DNA of 64,000 bases from Alphaproteobacteria bacterium (GTDB lineage Bacteria > Pseudomonadota > Alphaproteobacteria > Rs-D84), in assembly GCA_009777955.1 (NCBI GenBank), contig WRKW01000002.1:152155-216154 (forward strand). The letters run 5' to 3'. Positions 52,585 to 60,821 of this stretch are shown in pieces (position 1 is the stretch's first letter; every line of letters starts with the position of its first letter). Position numbers and translations under genes: made by a program. The notes beneath the pieces were generated by a model that searched no databases, was not told the origin of the DNA, and saw nothing but the letters and a program-made list of their open reading frames with translations.

Positions 52585-53592
52585 ATGGAAAAATATAAAC
52601 TCTCAAAATGGGAACGCGGGCATCTTAATAAGCGCGCGCTCCATAACAAAGAATTGCGCAGGTTGCGACTGGCTGCACTCCAGACCGAGTCCGAGCAGTT
52701 CGACAATATCGCGGGTGCAATTCGTGGGGTTATGGTAACAGGCTTTGTGAATAACACAGGTATGGCAAAATTATCGGACGGCGGCATTGTTGAAACAACC
52801 ATATCAAACGTTGCGCCGACCGTACCGGTCATTGGCGATAATGTTTTGCTGGATGAATCCGGCAAAATATTGGCGGTTGAACCGCGCCGTTCAAAAATCG
52901 TGCGTCTGCGCGGAGATGTTTCGCGCCGTATGTCGCGCCGCGAACACGTAATCGCGGCAAATATCGATACGGCGATAATTGTCGCAACGGCTGCACAACC
53001 CACATTTTCACCCGAATTTGTGGATCGGTATTTGATTGTATCGCAATACGGAAACGTGACACCGATAGTCATACTGAATAAATGTGATCTGACATCTGAA
53101 CGCCACCCGATACTGGACTGGTATCGCACGGCCAACATCAATGTCATAGAAGTTTCTGCACTGACCGGCATCGGAATCCCAGAATTGCGGGCAGCCATCG
53201 CTGGCAAAATGGTGGTGTTTGTCGGAAAATCCGGTGCAGGAAAATCGTCTTTGATAAATTGTCTGTATCCGAACGCCGATATTAAAACACAACCGATAAA
53301 TACAAAGCAGAATCAGGGTCGGCACACGACCACTGCGAGTGCGATGTATGACCTGGATGATGGCACACGAATGATTGATACACCTGGCATTCGGTTGATG
53401 GAGCTTTCTGGAATATCAAAAGACGAATTGAAATTTTATTTCAGCGAATTCGATGAATATTTTCCGGAATGCAAATATACCGATTGCAGTCACAGTCATG
53501 AAGACGGTTGCGGGGTCAAAGCGGCCGTGTTTGCAGCCAAAATCCCCGCCGACCGATATGACAGCTATCTACGAATGCTGCGCGGAATGTAA
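52585..53592 (+). CDS. rsgA: ribosome small-subunit GTPase RsgA
   Basis: A protein of 335 residues. RsgA checks late 30S assembly. The OB fold (residues about 40-110) is followed by a circularly permuted GTPase: G4 VILNKCD first, then VSALTGIG, G1 FVGKSGAGKSSLINCL, G2 GRHTTT, and G3 MIDTPGIRLM. The zinc part is FPECKYTDCSHSHEDGCGV. AGGAAA precedes the ATG. Its leader carries a small ORF and switchable hairpins, so translation is probably regulated, perhaps by ribosome state. The ABC-F gene upstream is 260 bases away. Confidence 0.95.
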   Translation: MEKYKLSKWERGHLNKRALHNKELRRLRLAALQTESEQFDNIAGAIRGVMVTGFVNNTGMAKLSDGGIVETTISNVAPTVPVIGDNVLLDESGKILAVEPRRSKIVRLRGDVSRRMSRREHVIAANIDTAIIVATAAQPTFSPEFVDRYLIVSQYGNVTPIVILNKCDLTSERHPILDWYRTANINVIEVSALTGIGIPELRAAIAGKMVVFVGKSGAGKSSLINCLYPNADIKTQPINTKQNQGRHTTTASAMYDLDDGTRMIDTPGIRLMELSGISKDELKFYFSEFDEYFPECKYTDCSHSHEDGCGVKAAVFAAKIPADRYDSYLRMLRGM

Positions 53593-53593
53593 C

Positions 53594-53626
53594 AAAAAAC
53601 GGCTTTCAGAGAATATCTGAAAGCCG
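53594..53626 (-). terminator. minus-strand terminator downstream of the split tRNA-Phe
   Basis: CGGCTTTCAG and CTGAAAGCCG pair and are followed, on the minus strand, by TTTTTT. The terminator after the intact tRNA-Phe (57475) has a similar sequence. On the plus strand it also closes rsgA. Confidence 0.7.
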
Positions 53627-53723
53627 TGATGGCTATGGGCGGAATAGAAAGCAGTGTGATTCTTATAAAAATCCCGTGCCTAATAAAATAGAGCCATTCT
53701 TCGCAAAGGCTACGAATGGCACT

Positions 53724-53757
53724 AAAAAATCTTAAACGTCCGCATTTCTGCGGACGC
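53724..53757 (-). terminator. terminator just after the tRNA-Phe 3' half
   Basis: On the minus strand CGTCCGCA and TGCGGACG pair, followed by TTTAAGATTTTTT. Confidence 0.65.
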
Positions 53758-53770
53758 TAACGATTTTTTG

Positions 53771-53815
53771 TGGTGGCTGCGACGGGATTTGAACCAGTGA
53801 CACACGGATTTTCAG
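53771..53815 (-). pseudogene. 3' half of a split tRNA-Phe
   Basis: From the anticodon loop CTGAAAA the minus strand reads the 3' anticodon stem, variable loop, T arm (TTCAAAT), CGCAGCC, A and CCA. Its acceptor CGCAGCC pairs perfectly with GGCTGCG of the 5' half at 57802. The T stem ACTGG/CCCGT has one mismatch, a sign of decay. Confidence 0.9.
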
Positions 53816-54341
53816 CATTATGCGCTATTTTTTAGATAACGCGGATTTCCGCCGATTGCAGGGGTTTTTTTACCCCGCCATAAAATCTCGTGTGTCCGTG
53901 GTGTAAAATCACGCATAAACTAAAACAGGTTTCGCTTGTATCGCAATCCTATTTTTTCCAAACCATTTTTTATTTCTGACCAGCCGATATTCCAATCGAG
54001 CTGAAAACAAAAAACGATTTCCCCGACCACTTCTTGCGATGAATATAACACGCAGGTTTTCTTTTTTCAAGGCAATTTTTCTTAACACTTTTTCCCCGCG
54101 TTTCCCGCCATAGAAATCCACCGCCAATTTTGTGAAATTACGCTAGCGATTTTTTGATTTTTATTTTTTAGATTTTGGTCGTTCAACCAACAACAAAGGA
54201 AACCTGTGTAAAACGGACTTAAATAGACACATCATGGCTTATTGCTGTTCTAGACACGGGGGAATTTTAGTCCCATGTTCCACCAATATTCGCATAAAAA
54301 ACGCCGTAAAATACGGCGTTCAAAAACACAACCGGATGAGT

Positions 54342-54668
54342 TTATACATGCCAGTTTTGTGTTTTTGGGACGTTTGTATTCCCTGACGAACTTACGGACG
54401 TTTGCCACTTGGGGTAATCATCGCATTTTGTACGATTATTCTCCCAGTGCAATGGGTTCAAGTTGGCCAAGTCGTCTGTTCCGCCTTTGGATACTGGCTT
54501 ACGATGATCTACTTCCCACGCATAATTTGTGGTTTTTCCGTAGTCATCATATTTAATCCAAGCACCTGCATAATCTTTACGCCAGACTTTTGGATCAACG
54601 TTGGGAACAATTATCGCTTTTTTCCAGACATCATCCGGATTAAAAGCAACTTCGTTTTTAAGTGACAT
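54342..54668 (-). CDS. HNH endonuclease-like protein
   Basis: A protein of 108 residues. The motif is WEVDHRKPVSKGGTDDLANLNPLHWENNRTKCDDYP: D-H, then the central asparagine, then the last H and N. These residues hold the metal and cut DNA. The start is short, with no DNA-recognition domain. It may be a stand-alone nuclease of the RM island or a homing-type remnant. AAAGGGAC lies upstream of the ATG. Confidence 0.8.
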   Translation of the reverse strand: MSLKNEVAFNPDDVWKKAIIVPNVDPKVWRKDYAGAWIKYDDYGKTTNYAWEVDHRKPVSKGGTDDLANLNPLHWENNRTKCDDYPKWQTSVSSSGNTNVPKTQNWHV

Positions 54669-54812
54669 TTCAGTCCCTTTTGGTTATGTCAAATCGACCT
54701 GGCAACAAACAATTTGACAATTGGTTAGGGACTTTGCTATAATAGGTACGTCGAAGATGCCTATTATCAGGTATCCCATAAAATCCGCTGCACTCGCAGT
54801 GGATTTTATTTT

Positions 54813-55196
54813 CTAGAGAGAATCCGACCTTGTGCCACCTCTCTCTCGTGCAGTTGATAGTTTTATAATTACCATCCCATCACTGACATCAAACTCATAA
54901 AAACTAGTTTTTTCCGGTAAAATCGAATAATACTCAAAAAATGACTTTGCGGAAAAATCCAACCCTTTTTCTCTATATCTTACATTCGTAACCCCATTTC
55001 CGTCATCTTCCTCCAGAAAATGGATTCCGATTTCTTGAGAGTCCTTATTATAAAATACAGCGGCGAATTTTTGCCTGTCTTTGTTCAGGCCGAGTTTTTC
55101 ACGTGCGCCCTCATTGAAACTGACATTTCCTATGTTTGATATGGATACTCTCGCCTTAAATATCCCCCCAAACTTATTAAATCTCTCAAAAGCCAT
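54813..55196 (-). CDS. conserved hypothetical protein in the RM island
   Basis: A protein of 127 residues, with AAAGGAG before the ATG. The pattern FKARVSISNIGNVSFNEGAREKLGLNKDRQKFAAVFYNKDSQEIGIHFL, then FSAKSFFEYYSI, is one I have seen in small unassigned bacterial and phage proteins. A swapped-hairpin DNA-binding fold is possible but not shown. The tail is polar. It may regulate the RM genes, as C proteins do; only its position suggests that. Confidence 0.6.
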   Translation of the reverse strand: MAFERFNKFGGIFKARVSISNIGNVSFNEGAREKLGLNKDRQKFAAVFYNKDSQEIGIHFLEEDDGNGVTNVRYREKGLDFSAKSFFEYYSILPEKTSFYEFDVSDGMVIIKLSTARERGGTRSDSL

Positions 55197-55423
55197 CGTT
55201 TTCTCCTTTTGTTAGGTCCATCGATTTGCTTTATTTACATTTTACATAAAATTATACGACTTGTCAAGGAAAATTTAACGACTCCTGTAACTGCAAGTCG
55301 CGTTCACATCTGTCAGTTATAGCTTTACAAACAAAACCCCATAAGGTCGTTCTTATGGGCAAATTATCAGAAAAGACAAATGCGCATAAAATTAATAAAC
55401 TCCTACTTGCGTTTATTTATGTT

Positions 55424-56485
55424 TTACAAAAGGTTCATTTCCATTTTATAGTAAAATTCTATATCGTTTATAAGGATATTGGTGTCGGATTCATTCATAT
55501 CAGCTAACCAATCTTTCAATTCGTTTATGGTTATTATTTCTTCGATCGCTTGAATTATTCTATCTTTTATAACTTTCATTCCGCCATGCTTGGCATTTAT
55601 AAAATCTGCAATTTCTTTGTTTATAACTTTGGCTGGCTTGTTTGTTTTTACAACAAATGTTATAGGAAAGTGCAAAACCTTATCTATATCCAAAAGATAT
55701 TTGCTGTAATTATCAACCTCTGTTACTTGAAAAAAACGACCAAGTGGACGCATGACGAAGTCGATACCACCATCGTTCGCATTTGTGCGACCTGTTTTAT
55801 ATAGAGTTAAATAATGCTCTTCCAGATCCTTTTTAGTATATCCAAAATAGACTTTGGTGTTTTTGTAATGATTTTTCAGAACTGCAAAAGCAATTATTTC
55901 AAATATACGGGCTTCTGCGTCGTCTTTCAGGAAACTTTCTAATTTTCGCTTTTTATCTGCGATACTAGAAATCCCACGTAATTCTTCTAAATCTGCCACA
56001 AGAGCATTATCTTTGGCTTTCAATAGATCTATATATTTTTCAATAATTTCCAAAATTGCTTTAGATATGTCAATTTTGCCAACATACAAATATTTAATGT
56101 TCAGCAAGTATTTGCCATTTTCAATAATTATCGGTGGGGTTTGATCGTTCGTTTTATTCGCAAACTCGAAATTGACACGATTATTCAATCCATGGTTTTG
56201 TAATTTTTCTCCCCCATACTGACTTCTGCAAAATTCAAATAAAGTCATATATGGAAATCCTGCGAACTTTTTATATTCTTCGCGTTTATTATAAAATTTT
56301 TGGGCATAAAAGTGTGCCAGAGAGTATATAGCATATATATTAGCCAAACTCTTGCGAGTTTTAGTGTTCCCGCTAATCGCTCCCATTTTAGAATCTAGAT
56401 ATTGTATCATCGGGCTGCTGTCATAAATCGCTTCAAAATCTTTTTTGAAATTACTTTGTAAAATTTGTTTGATAAAATCTTTCAT
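55424..56485 (-). CDS. probable type II restriction endonuclease
   Basis: A protein of 353 residues with an ATGA overlap with the methylase gene, the usual RM arrangement. The likely catalytic part is TGRTNANDGGIDFVMRPLGRFFQVTEVDNYSK, a D..(Q/E)x(E/K)-like site of the PD-(D/E)XK fold, although the last lysine is replaced by valine. The N-terminal half is helical. I do not recognise a named enzyme. If the partner methylase is YhdJ-like, the site would be ATGCAT. The gene is AT-rich compared with its surroundings. Confidence 0.7.
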   Translation of the reverse strand: MKDFIKQILQSNFKKDFEAIYDSSPMIQYLDSKMGAISGNTKTRKSLANIYAIYSLAHFYAQKFYNKREEYKKFAGFPYMTLFEFCRSQYGGEKLQNHGLNNRVNFEFANKTNDQTPPIIIENGKYLLNIKYLYVGKIDISKAILEIIEKYIDLLKAKDNALVADLEELRGISSIADKKRKLESFLKDDAEARIFEIIAFAVLKNHYKNTKVYFGYTKKDLEEHYLTLYKTGRTNANDGGIDFVMRPLGRFFQVTEVDNYSKYLLDIDKVLHFPITFVVKTNKPAKVINKEIADFINAKHGGMKVIKDRIIQAIEEIITINELKDWLADMNESDTNILINDIEFYYKMEMNLL

Positions 56486-57381
56486 GCAGCTATCCTAAAT
56501 AAGTTGTGTTCGTTGCTGTGTTTAGACCGGTTTGTTGTTTTTCGTTCTTTTATTTTGGTTAATGATTTGCCATTGTATTCTTGACGCAATCCAGTTCGGC
56601 GCAATCCAATTTCATAAAACTCTGGATTTAAGTCAATACCAACCGTTTTTCTACCAAGTTTAAGCGCAACCGCAGATGTTGTAAAACTTCCAGAAAATGG
56701 ATCAAGGATCACATCGCCTTTATTACTGGACGCTTTGATTATGCGTTCTAGTAATAATTCTGGTTTCTGCGTTGGATGATTTTCATATTCATCCATACGA
56801 AATCTTACTCGTGAGAAATCCCATACATTACCAGGCACCTTCTGATTGTTATATGGTTGTGGCGGATCTTTTCTATAATCTATCAATCCGCGAACCGCAC
56901 CAGTTTTCGCTTCTACCAATATATCTTCGTAGTTGAATGTATAATCGGAATTCTTAGATTTATTTATCATTAAAATCGGTTCATATAGAGACCCATACAT
57001 TTTTTTGGATTGCACGCCGGAACTATCATACGACCAAATTATACGCGACAGGACATTATATTTTTTCGACGCATGTACATCTAGAAATGACATGAATTGG
57101 GTGGCGGTCATAAAATACATTGTCCCATCATCTTTTAAGACACGCATACACTCGTCGATCCATTGTTCGCACCACTTCAAATATGATTCTGTTGAATCCC
57201 ACTTATCCATATTATTTCCAAAATCCTTGCCTATATTGTATGGCGGATCAGCAAAAATAAGATTTATTGATTTAGATTTTATAGATTTCAATACATTGAT
57301 AGAGTCACCAAGAGCAACCAAACAATCACGATTCGCTTCATGCGATTTGCAAGCATCAAAATTATTAAATAGCTCTAGCAT
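56482..57381 (-). CDS. DNA adenine methyltransferase, YhdJ-like
   Basis: A protein of 299 residues from the ATG at 57381, which has GGGAAGGAAA upstream. The catalytic motif IV is LIFADPPYNIGKDF and motif I is DVILDPFSGSFTTSAVALKLGRKTVGID, a beta-class order. IIWSYDSSGVQSKKMYGSLYEPILM, AKTGAVRGLIDYRKDPPQPYN and VPGNVWDFSRVRFRMDEYENHPTQKP follow the E. coli YhdJ sequence closely. YhdJ makes N6-methyladenine in ATGCAT. Here it is paired with a restriction enzyme, unlike the solitary E. coli gene. Confidence 0.88.
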   Translation of the reverse strand: MLELFNNFDACKSHEANRDCLVALGDSINVLKSIKSKSINLIFADPPYNIGKDFGNNMDKWDSTESYLKWCEQWIDECMRVLKDDGTMYFMTATQFMSFLDVHASKKYNVLSRIIWSYDSSGVQSKKMYGSLYEPILMINKSKNSDYTFNYEDILVEAKTGAVRGLIDYRKDPPQPYNNQKVPGNVWDFSRVRFRMDEYENHPTQKPELLLERIIKASSNKGDVILDPFSGSFTTSAVALKLGRKTVGIDLNPEFYEIGLRRTGLRQEYNGKSLTKIKERKTTNRSKHSNEHNLFRIAA

Positions 57382-57474
57382 TTTTCCTTCCCTGCAAACC
57401 ATAGTTTATTGATTTACAGATAAAAATGCAATAGAGAAATTATTTTACATATGTTATACATATAGAAATTTTTA

Positions 57475-57510
57475 CAAAAAATCGGCTCTCGGAGAAACCT
57501 CTGAAAGCCA
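57475..57510 (-). terminator. terminator of the intact tRNA-Phe
   Basis: On the minus strand GGCTTTCAGAG and CTCCGAGAGCC pair across GTTT and are followed by GATTTTTTG. The arm GGCTTTCAGAG recurs at 53601, downstream of the split copy. Confidence 0.75.
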
Positions 57511-57519
57511 TGGATTTAC

Positions 57520-57595
57520 TGGTGGCTTGAACTGGATTTGAACCAGTGACACACGGATTTTCAGTCCGATGCTCTACCAGCTGAGCTATCAAGCC
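57520..57595 (-). tRNA. tRNA-Phe (anticodon GAA), intact copy inside the RM island
   Basis: Acceptor GGCTTGA pairs with TCAAGCC, the anticodon loop is CTGAAAA, the T stem ACTGG/CCAGT is perfect, and discriminator A and CCA are encoded. It differs from the split copy mainly in the acceptor and T stem. Confidence 0.96.
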
Positions 57596-57764
57596 AAAAC
57601 TTTTTCACCCGATTTTTTACGCGGTTTTCCGTGTAAAATCCGGTGTATCAAATGTGTAAAACGAATATTGGTGTAAATCGCTTTTTATCACATTTTATCT
57701 GTTTTTATCCTCTTTTTAGCGCACAAACCTGCGGCGTTTATATCTCTACCTATAAATGTTAAGC

Positions 57765-57802
57765 TTTTCAGTCCGATGCTCTACCAACTGAGCTACGCAG
57801 CC
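57765..57802 (-). pseudogene. 5' half of a split tRNA-Phe
   Basis: The minus strand reads GGCTGCGTAGCTCAGTTGG, TAGAGCATCGGA and the loop CTGAAAA, then leaves the tRNA sequence (GCTTAACATT). Joined to 53815-53771 it gives one complete tRNA-Phe. Confidence 0.9.
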
Positions 57803-57855
57803 ATAAGTGCCAATCAATATATAACAACATTACCGGAAAATCAAGCTAAAAAAAT

Positions 57856-57884
57856 TTGACTTTTGTGGAATAATCATTTATAAT
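57856..57884 (+). promoter_or_regulatory. promoter of the Hsp70-like gene
   Basis: TTGACT, 17 bases, TATAAT. It gives a 5' leader of about 115 bases with no clear structure. Confidence 0.75.
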
Positions 57885-58007
57885 GCGTTTATTCCAGTTT
57901 GTCGCTTTATATCAGCGGCCAAAATTTTTCAGATTTTTCCCGAACAGCCGGCCGCAGCAAAGCGGTTCCAAAGAGAAAATAGGTCTTGTCAAAAACAGGA
58001 GGCTGAT

Positions 58008-59273
58008 ATGGCAAAAATTTCCACCGGAATTGATTTCGGAACAACTAATTCCACGGCCGCGATCACCGATATTGATGGTGTGCGGCTGGTGCCACTGGAA
58101 GCGACACATACAACAATACCAACAGCCTTGTATTTTCCGGGTGATAGTCACAAAGTATATTTTGGGCGCGATGCTGTCGCACAGTATATAGATGGAAATT
58201 CCGACGGACGCTTGATGCGCAGCATAAAACGTATTCTTGGTTCTCCATTAATGAATACGACCGGAACAAAAGTCGGTGGACAGCTTTTGGCATTCGAGGA
58301 AATCATAAAGACATTTATCCGGTATTTGAAAGAAAAAATAGATTCAGCCGCAGGTATGGGCATAGAAAATGTAGTTTTGGGTCGCCCCGTACATTTCCGT
58401 GACAATGATCCGGATGGCGACCATGCAGCCGAATCCCAATTACGCCATATCGCAATTGCGGCCGGATTTAAAAACATAGAATTTCAATTTGAACCCATAG
58501 CCGCGGCATTTGCACATGAACGCTTGCTCTCTGCCGAAAAACTTGCCTGTGTTCTTGATATCGGCGGCGGAACCAGCGATTTTACGGTTATCCGTCTTTC
58601 CCCCCTGCTTTGTAATCGTATGGACAGGTCTGCCGATGTCTTGGCCAGTACTGGTGTCCGGGTTGGCGGTAATGATTTCGACAAAAATCTTTCATTGAAA
58701 TCATTCATGCCAGAATTCGGAATGGGAACAAAATTGACCGGCAGTGGAAAAATACTCCCCATGCCATCGGCACCATATTTCACGCTTTCCACTTGGAATG
58801 AAATAAATGATTTATACGAATGGAAATCAATCAAACAAATTGAAAAATGGCTTTTTCAATCAAAATCCCCCGAAAAATTGGAACGACTATTTGAAATCGC
58901 TCGGCAACGGCTTGGACATAAAAATCTTGGCATAGTAGAAGATACCAAAATAAGATTATCTGATACTGCCAAAGTTGAAATAATTATGGACTTTTTGTCG
59001 GACAATCCTGTTATTACAGCAACACGTAAAAATTTTGATGCGGCAATCAGCGACAGTATTATGCGAATAAAAAAATCCATAGACATATGCTTGCGACAGG
59101 CCTTTGTCACATCGGGCGAAATAGACCTGGTCATCCTTACCGGCGGATCCACCGAAATCCCACGTATAAATGAATTGGCACGGGCACAATTTCCCAATGC
59201 GGAATTATCCGTATCAGATAAATTTTCAAGTGTCGGCATGGGCTTGGCTTATGACAGTGCAAGAAAATTCTGA
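58008..59273 (+). CDS. yegD: YegD-like Hsp70-family protein
   Basis: A protein of 421 residues, against about 640 for DnaK. The ATPase parts are GIDFGTTNSTAAI (phosphate 1), VLDIGGGTSDFTVI (phosphate 2) and VILTGGSTEIPRINELARAQFP (adenosine). FQFEPIAAAFAHE is the connect region. The substrate-binding domain is missing, as in YegD. AGGAGG precedes the ATG. Such proteins may be chaperones without a peptide pocket; their clients are not known. It starts just after the tRNA-Phe 5' half, so it is the first native gene on that side. Confidence 0.88.
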   Translation: MAKISTGIDFGTTNSTAAITDIDGVRLVPLEATHTTIPTALYFPGDSHKVYFGRDAVAQYIDGNSDGRLMRSIKRILGSPLMNTTGTKVGGQLLAFEEIIKTFIRYLKEKIDSAAGMGIENVVLGRPVHFRDNDPDGDHAAESQLRHIAIAAGFKNIEFQFEPIAAAFAHERLLSAEKLACVLDIGGGTSDFTVIRLSPLLCNRMDRSADVLASTGVRVGGNDFDKNLSLKSFMPEFGMGTKLTGSGKILPMPSAPYFTLSTWNEINDLYEWKSIKQIEKWLFQSKSPEKLERLFEIARQRLGHKNLGIVEDTKIRLSDTAKVEIIMDFLSDNPVITATRKNFDAAISDSIMRIKKSIDICLRQAFVTSGEIDLVILTGGSTEIPRINELARAQFPNAELSVSDKFSSVGMGLAYDSARKF

Positions 59274-59412
59274 ACCTGGGATTCGTGATAATGTCGGATT
59301 TTGGATCTGAAACCTGGATATCATAAACCCTTAATCAAAATTCAACAATCCACTTGCCCTTGCCGGTGTTTTTTTGTTAGTGTATTTAATATACACAAAA
59401 AAAGGTCATCCA

Positions 59413-60786
59413 ATGCTTACCAATAAAAACAGATTCCTTACCCTTGTATTGATATTCCTTACCGGATACGTTGGACTGGCACTGCAACTGATGGTTTTGC
59501 GACAAGTATCACACTTTGTGGGCAGTACCACAGCAATCACCAGCATAGTGATCGGAATATATTTGGGTGCGATGACAGTTGGGTATTTCATAGGAACGAA
59601 AAAACTGAATATAAATATCAATAAAACCGTCAGTTTCAGCTTTCTTGCAATCGCTGTTCTGACCATTCTGGCATGCAGTTTTCCGCTATTATCATACTAT
59701 TGGGGGCTGATGACTGTGGATAAAATACATTCTCCGATTATACAAACCTTTATTTACTCTTTGCTGTTCATGTCTGTTGCACCGCTTTTATCCGGTTTTA
59801 ATACCGCCGCCCTGTCACATAATATGCACGAATCTGAACGTAATAATACTGGCATCATCCTTGGCGTTGGAACTATTGGTTCTGTATTGGGATCACTGGT
59901 CACAACTTTAATCTTTATGGCGTTACTCGGCGTAAATTACACTATCCTTCTTACGGTCGCACTGGCGGGAATCGGTGCCTATATAGCGCATCGAAAACGT
60001 TGGATTCTTGCGACAGGCATTGCAATTCTGGCCATTGCATGGATGTTCAACAATGATGGAATTCTATACAAAAGATACAGAATAGTATCCAATAACGATG
60101 TAAATACCGTCGCAGTCATAGAAAGTTTAGAGGGGCGGTATCTTTTGATAGAATCCGCACTTCATTCTTATATATCCGACGACGGCAAAAGAGCCGCAGA
60201 TTACATAGATTACATAAATAATCATTTCGTATATAGTATCCGTGGCGGCACACCAAAAGAAATCCTTGTGCTGGGTGCGGGCGGATTTACACTTGGTAAC
60301 TTGGACGATCACAATAATTACACTTTTGTCGATATAGACAGGGCATTGAAAAACATCTCTGAAAAGCATTTCCTGAAAAACAAACTATCCGACAATAAAC
60401 GTTTTCTTGTACAAGATGCCGGTCAGTTTTTACGAACCGACGGTATCGATTATGACCTGATAGTTATGGATGTATTTTCGCGTTGGACAATTCCGGAATC
60501 CGCTATTACGTTGGAATTTATGGAGAATATGAAAAAACGCTTGCGTCCGGGCGGAATTATAGTAATCAACACCATTGCCAATCCAATGTTTGGTGACGAA
60601 TTCAGCAAAAAGCTGGATAATACCATGCGAATGGCTTTTCCACACAATCTCTCACGGCAAATAGTGGGTCCATACGATGGATGGCCACCGGATAATTATG
60701 CGAATATTTTATACATATGGAACAATGTCCCAAATTCCGGCAAAATATATAATGCTAATAAGAATTTCACGGTGTATGATAAGTGA
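59413..60786 (+). CDS. membrane protein with spermidine-synthase-like domain
   Basis: A protein of 457 residues from MLTNKNRF at 59413. The first 215 residues carry about seven transmembrane helices. The rest is a Rossmann domain: ILVLGAGGFTLGN (motif I), YTFVDIDRALKNI, VQDAGQFLR and DYDLIVMDVFSRWTIPESAITLEFMENMKKRLRPGGIIVINT. This is the spermidine-synthase fold, but the G-G-G-D-G sequence and the catalytic aspartate region are changed, so polyamine synthesis is doubtful. Fused membrane forms are widespread and uncharacterised. Confidence 0.8.
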   Translation: MLTNKNRFLTLVLIFLTGYVGLALQLMVLRQVSHFVGSTTAITSIVIGIYLGAMTVGYFIGTKKLNININKTVSFSFLAIAVLTILACSFPLLSYYWGLMTVDKIHSPIIQTFIYSLLFMSVAPLLSGFNTAALSHNMHESERNNTGIILGVGTIGSVLGSLVTTLIFMALLGVNYTILLTVALAGIGAYIAHRKRWILATGIAILAIAWMFNNDGILYKRYRIVSNNDVNTVAVIESLEGRYLLIESALHSYISDDGKRAADYIDYINNHFVYSIRGGTPKEILVLGAGGFTLGNLDDHNNYTFVDIDRALKNISEKHFLKNKLSDNKRFLVQDAGQFLRTDGIDYDLIVMDVFSRWTIPESAITLEFMENMKKRLRPGGIIVINTIANPMFGDEFSKKLDNTMRMAFPHNLSRQIVGPYDGWPPDNYANILYIWNNVPNSGKIYNANKNFTVYDK

Positions 60787-60792
60787 ATTAAA

Positions 60793-60812
60793 GTCGCGCG
60801 TTTCCGCGCGAC
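60793..60812. terminator. hairpin between convergent genes
   Basis: GTCGCGCG-TTTC-CGCGCGAC. No long T tract, but it stands between two converging genes. Confidence 0.55.
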
Positions 60813-60821
60813 ACAATAACT

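Larger units (their letters stand above)
53816..57764 (-). mobile_element. RM island inserted in the anticodon loop of tRNA-Phe
   Basis: The two halves of one tRNA-Phe flank this 3.95-kb segment, and both include the loop CTGAAAA, so seven bases are shared at the joints. Inside are HNH, a hypothetical gene, a restriction enzyme, an adenine methylase and an intact tRNA-Phe. Motifs like GTGTAAAA recur near both ends (53897, 54203, 57631, 57654, 57671), as arm sites of tyrosine recombinases do. No integrase gene is present. The region 53816-54341 has no gene I can support. Confidence 0.75.

Noticed and set aside
53909-54127. 72-residue minus-strand ORF in the RM island
   Set aside because: It has no recognisable ribosome site or domain and is strongly basic in an AT-rich non-coding stretch. 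It might be a decayed recombinase but nothing supports that.
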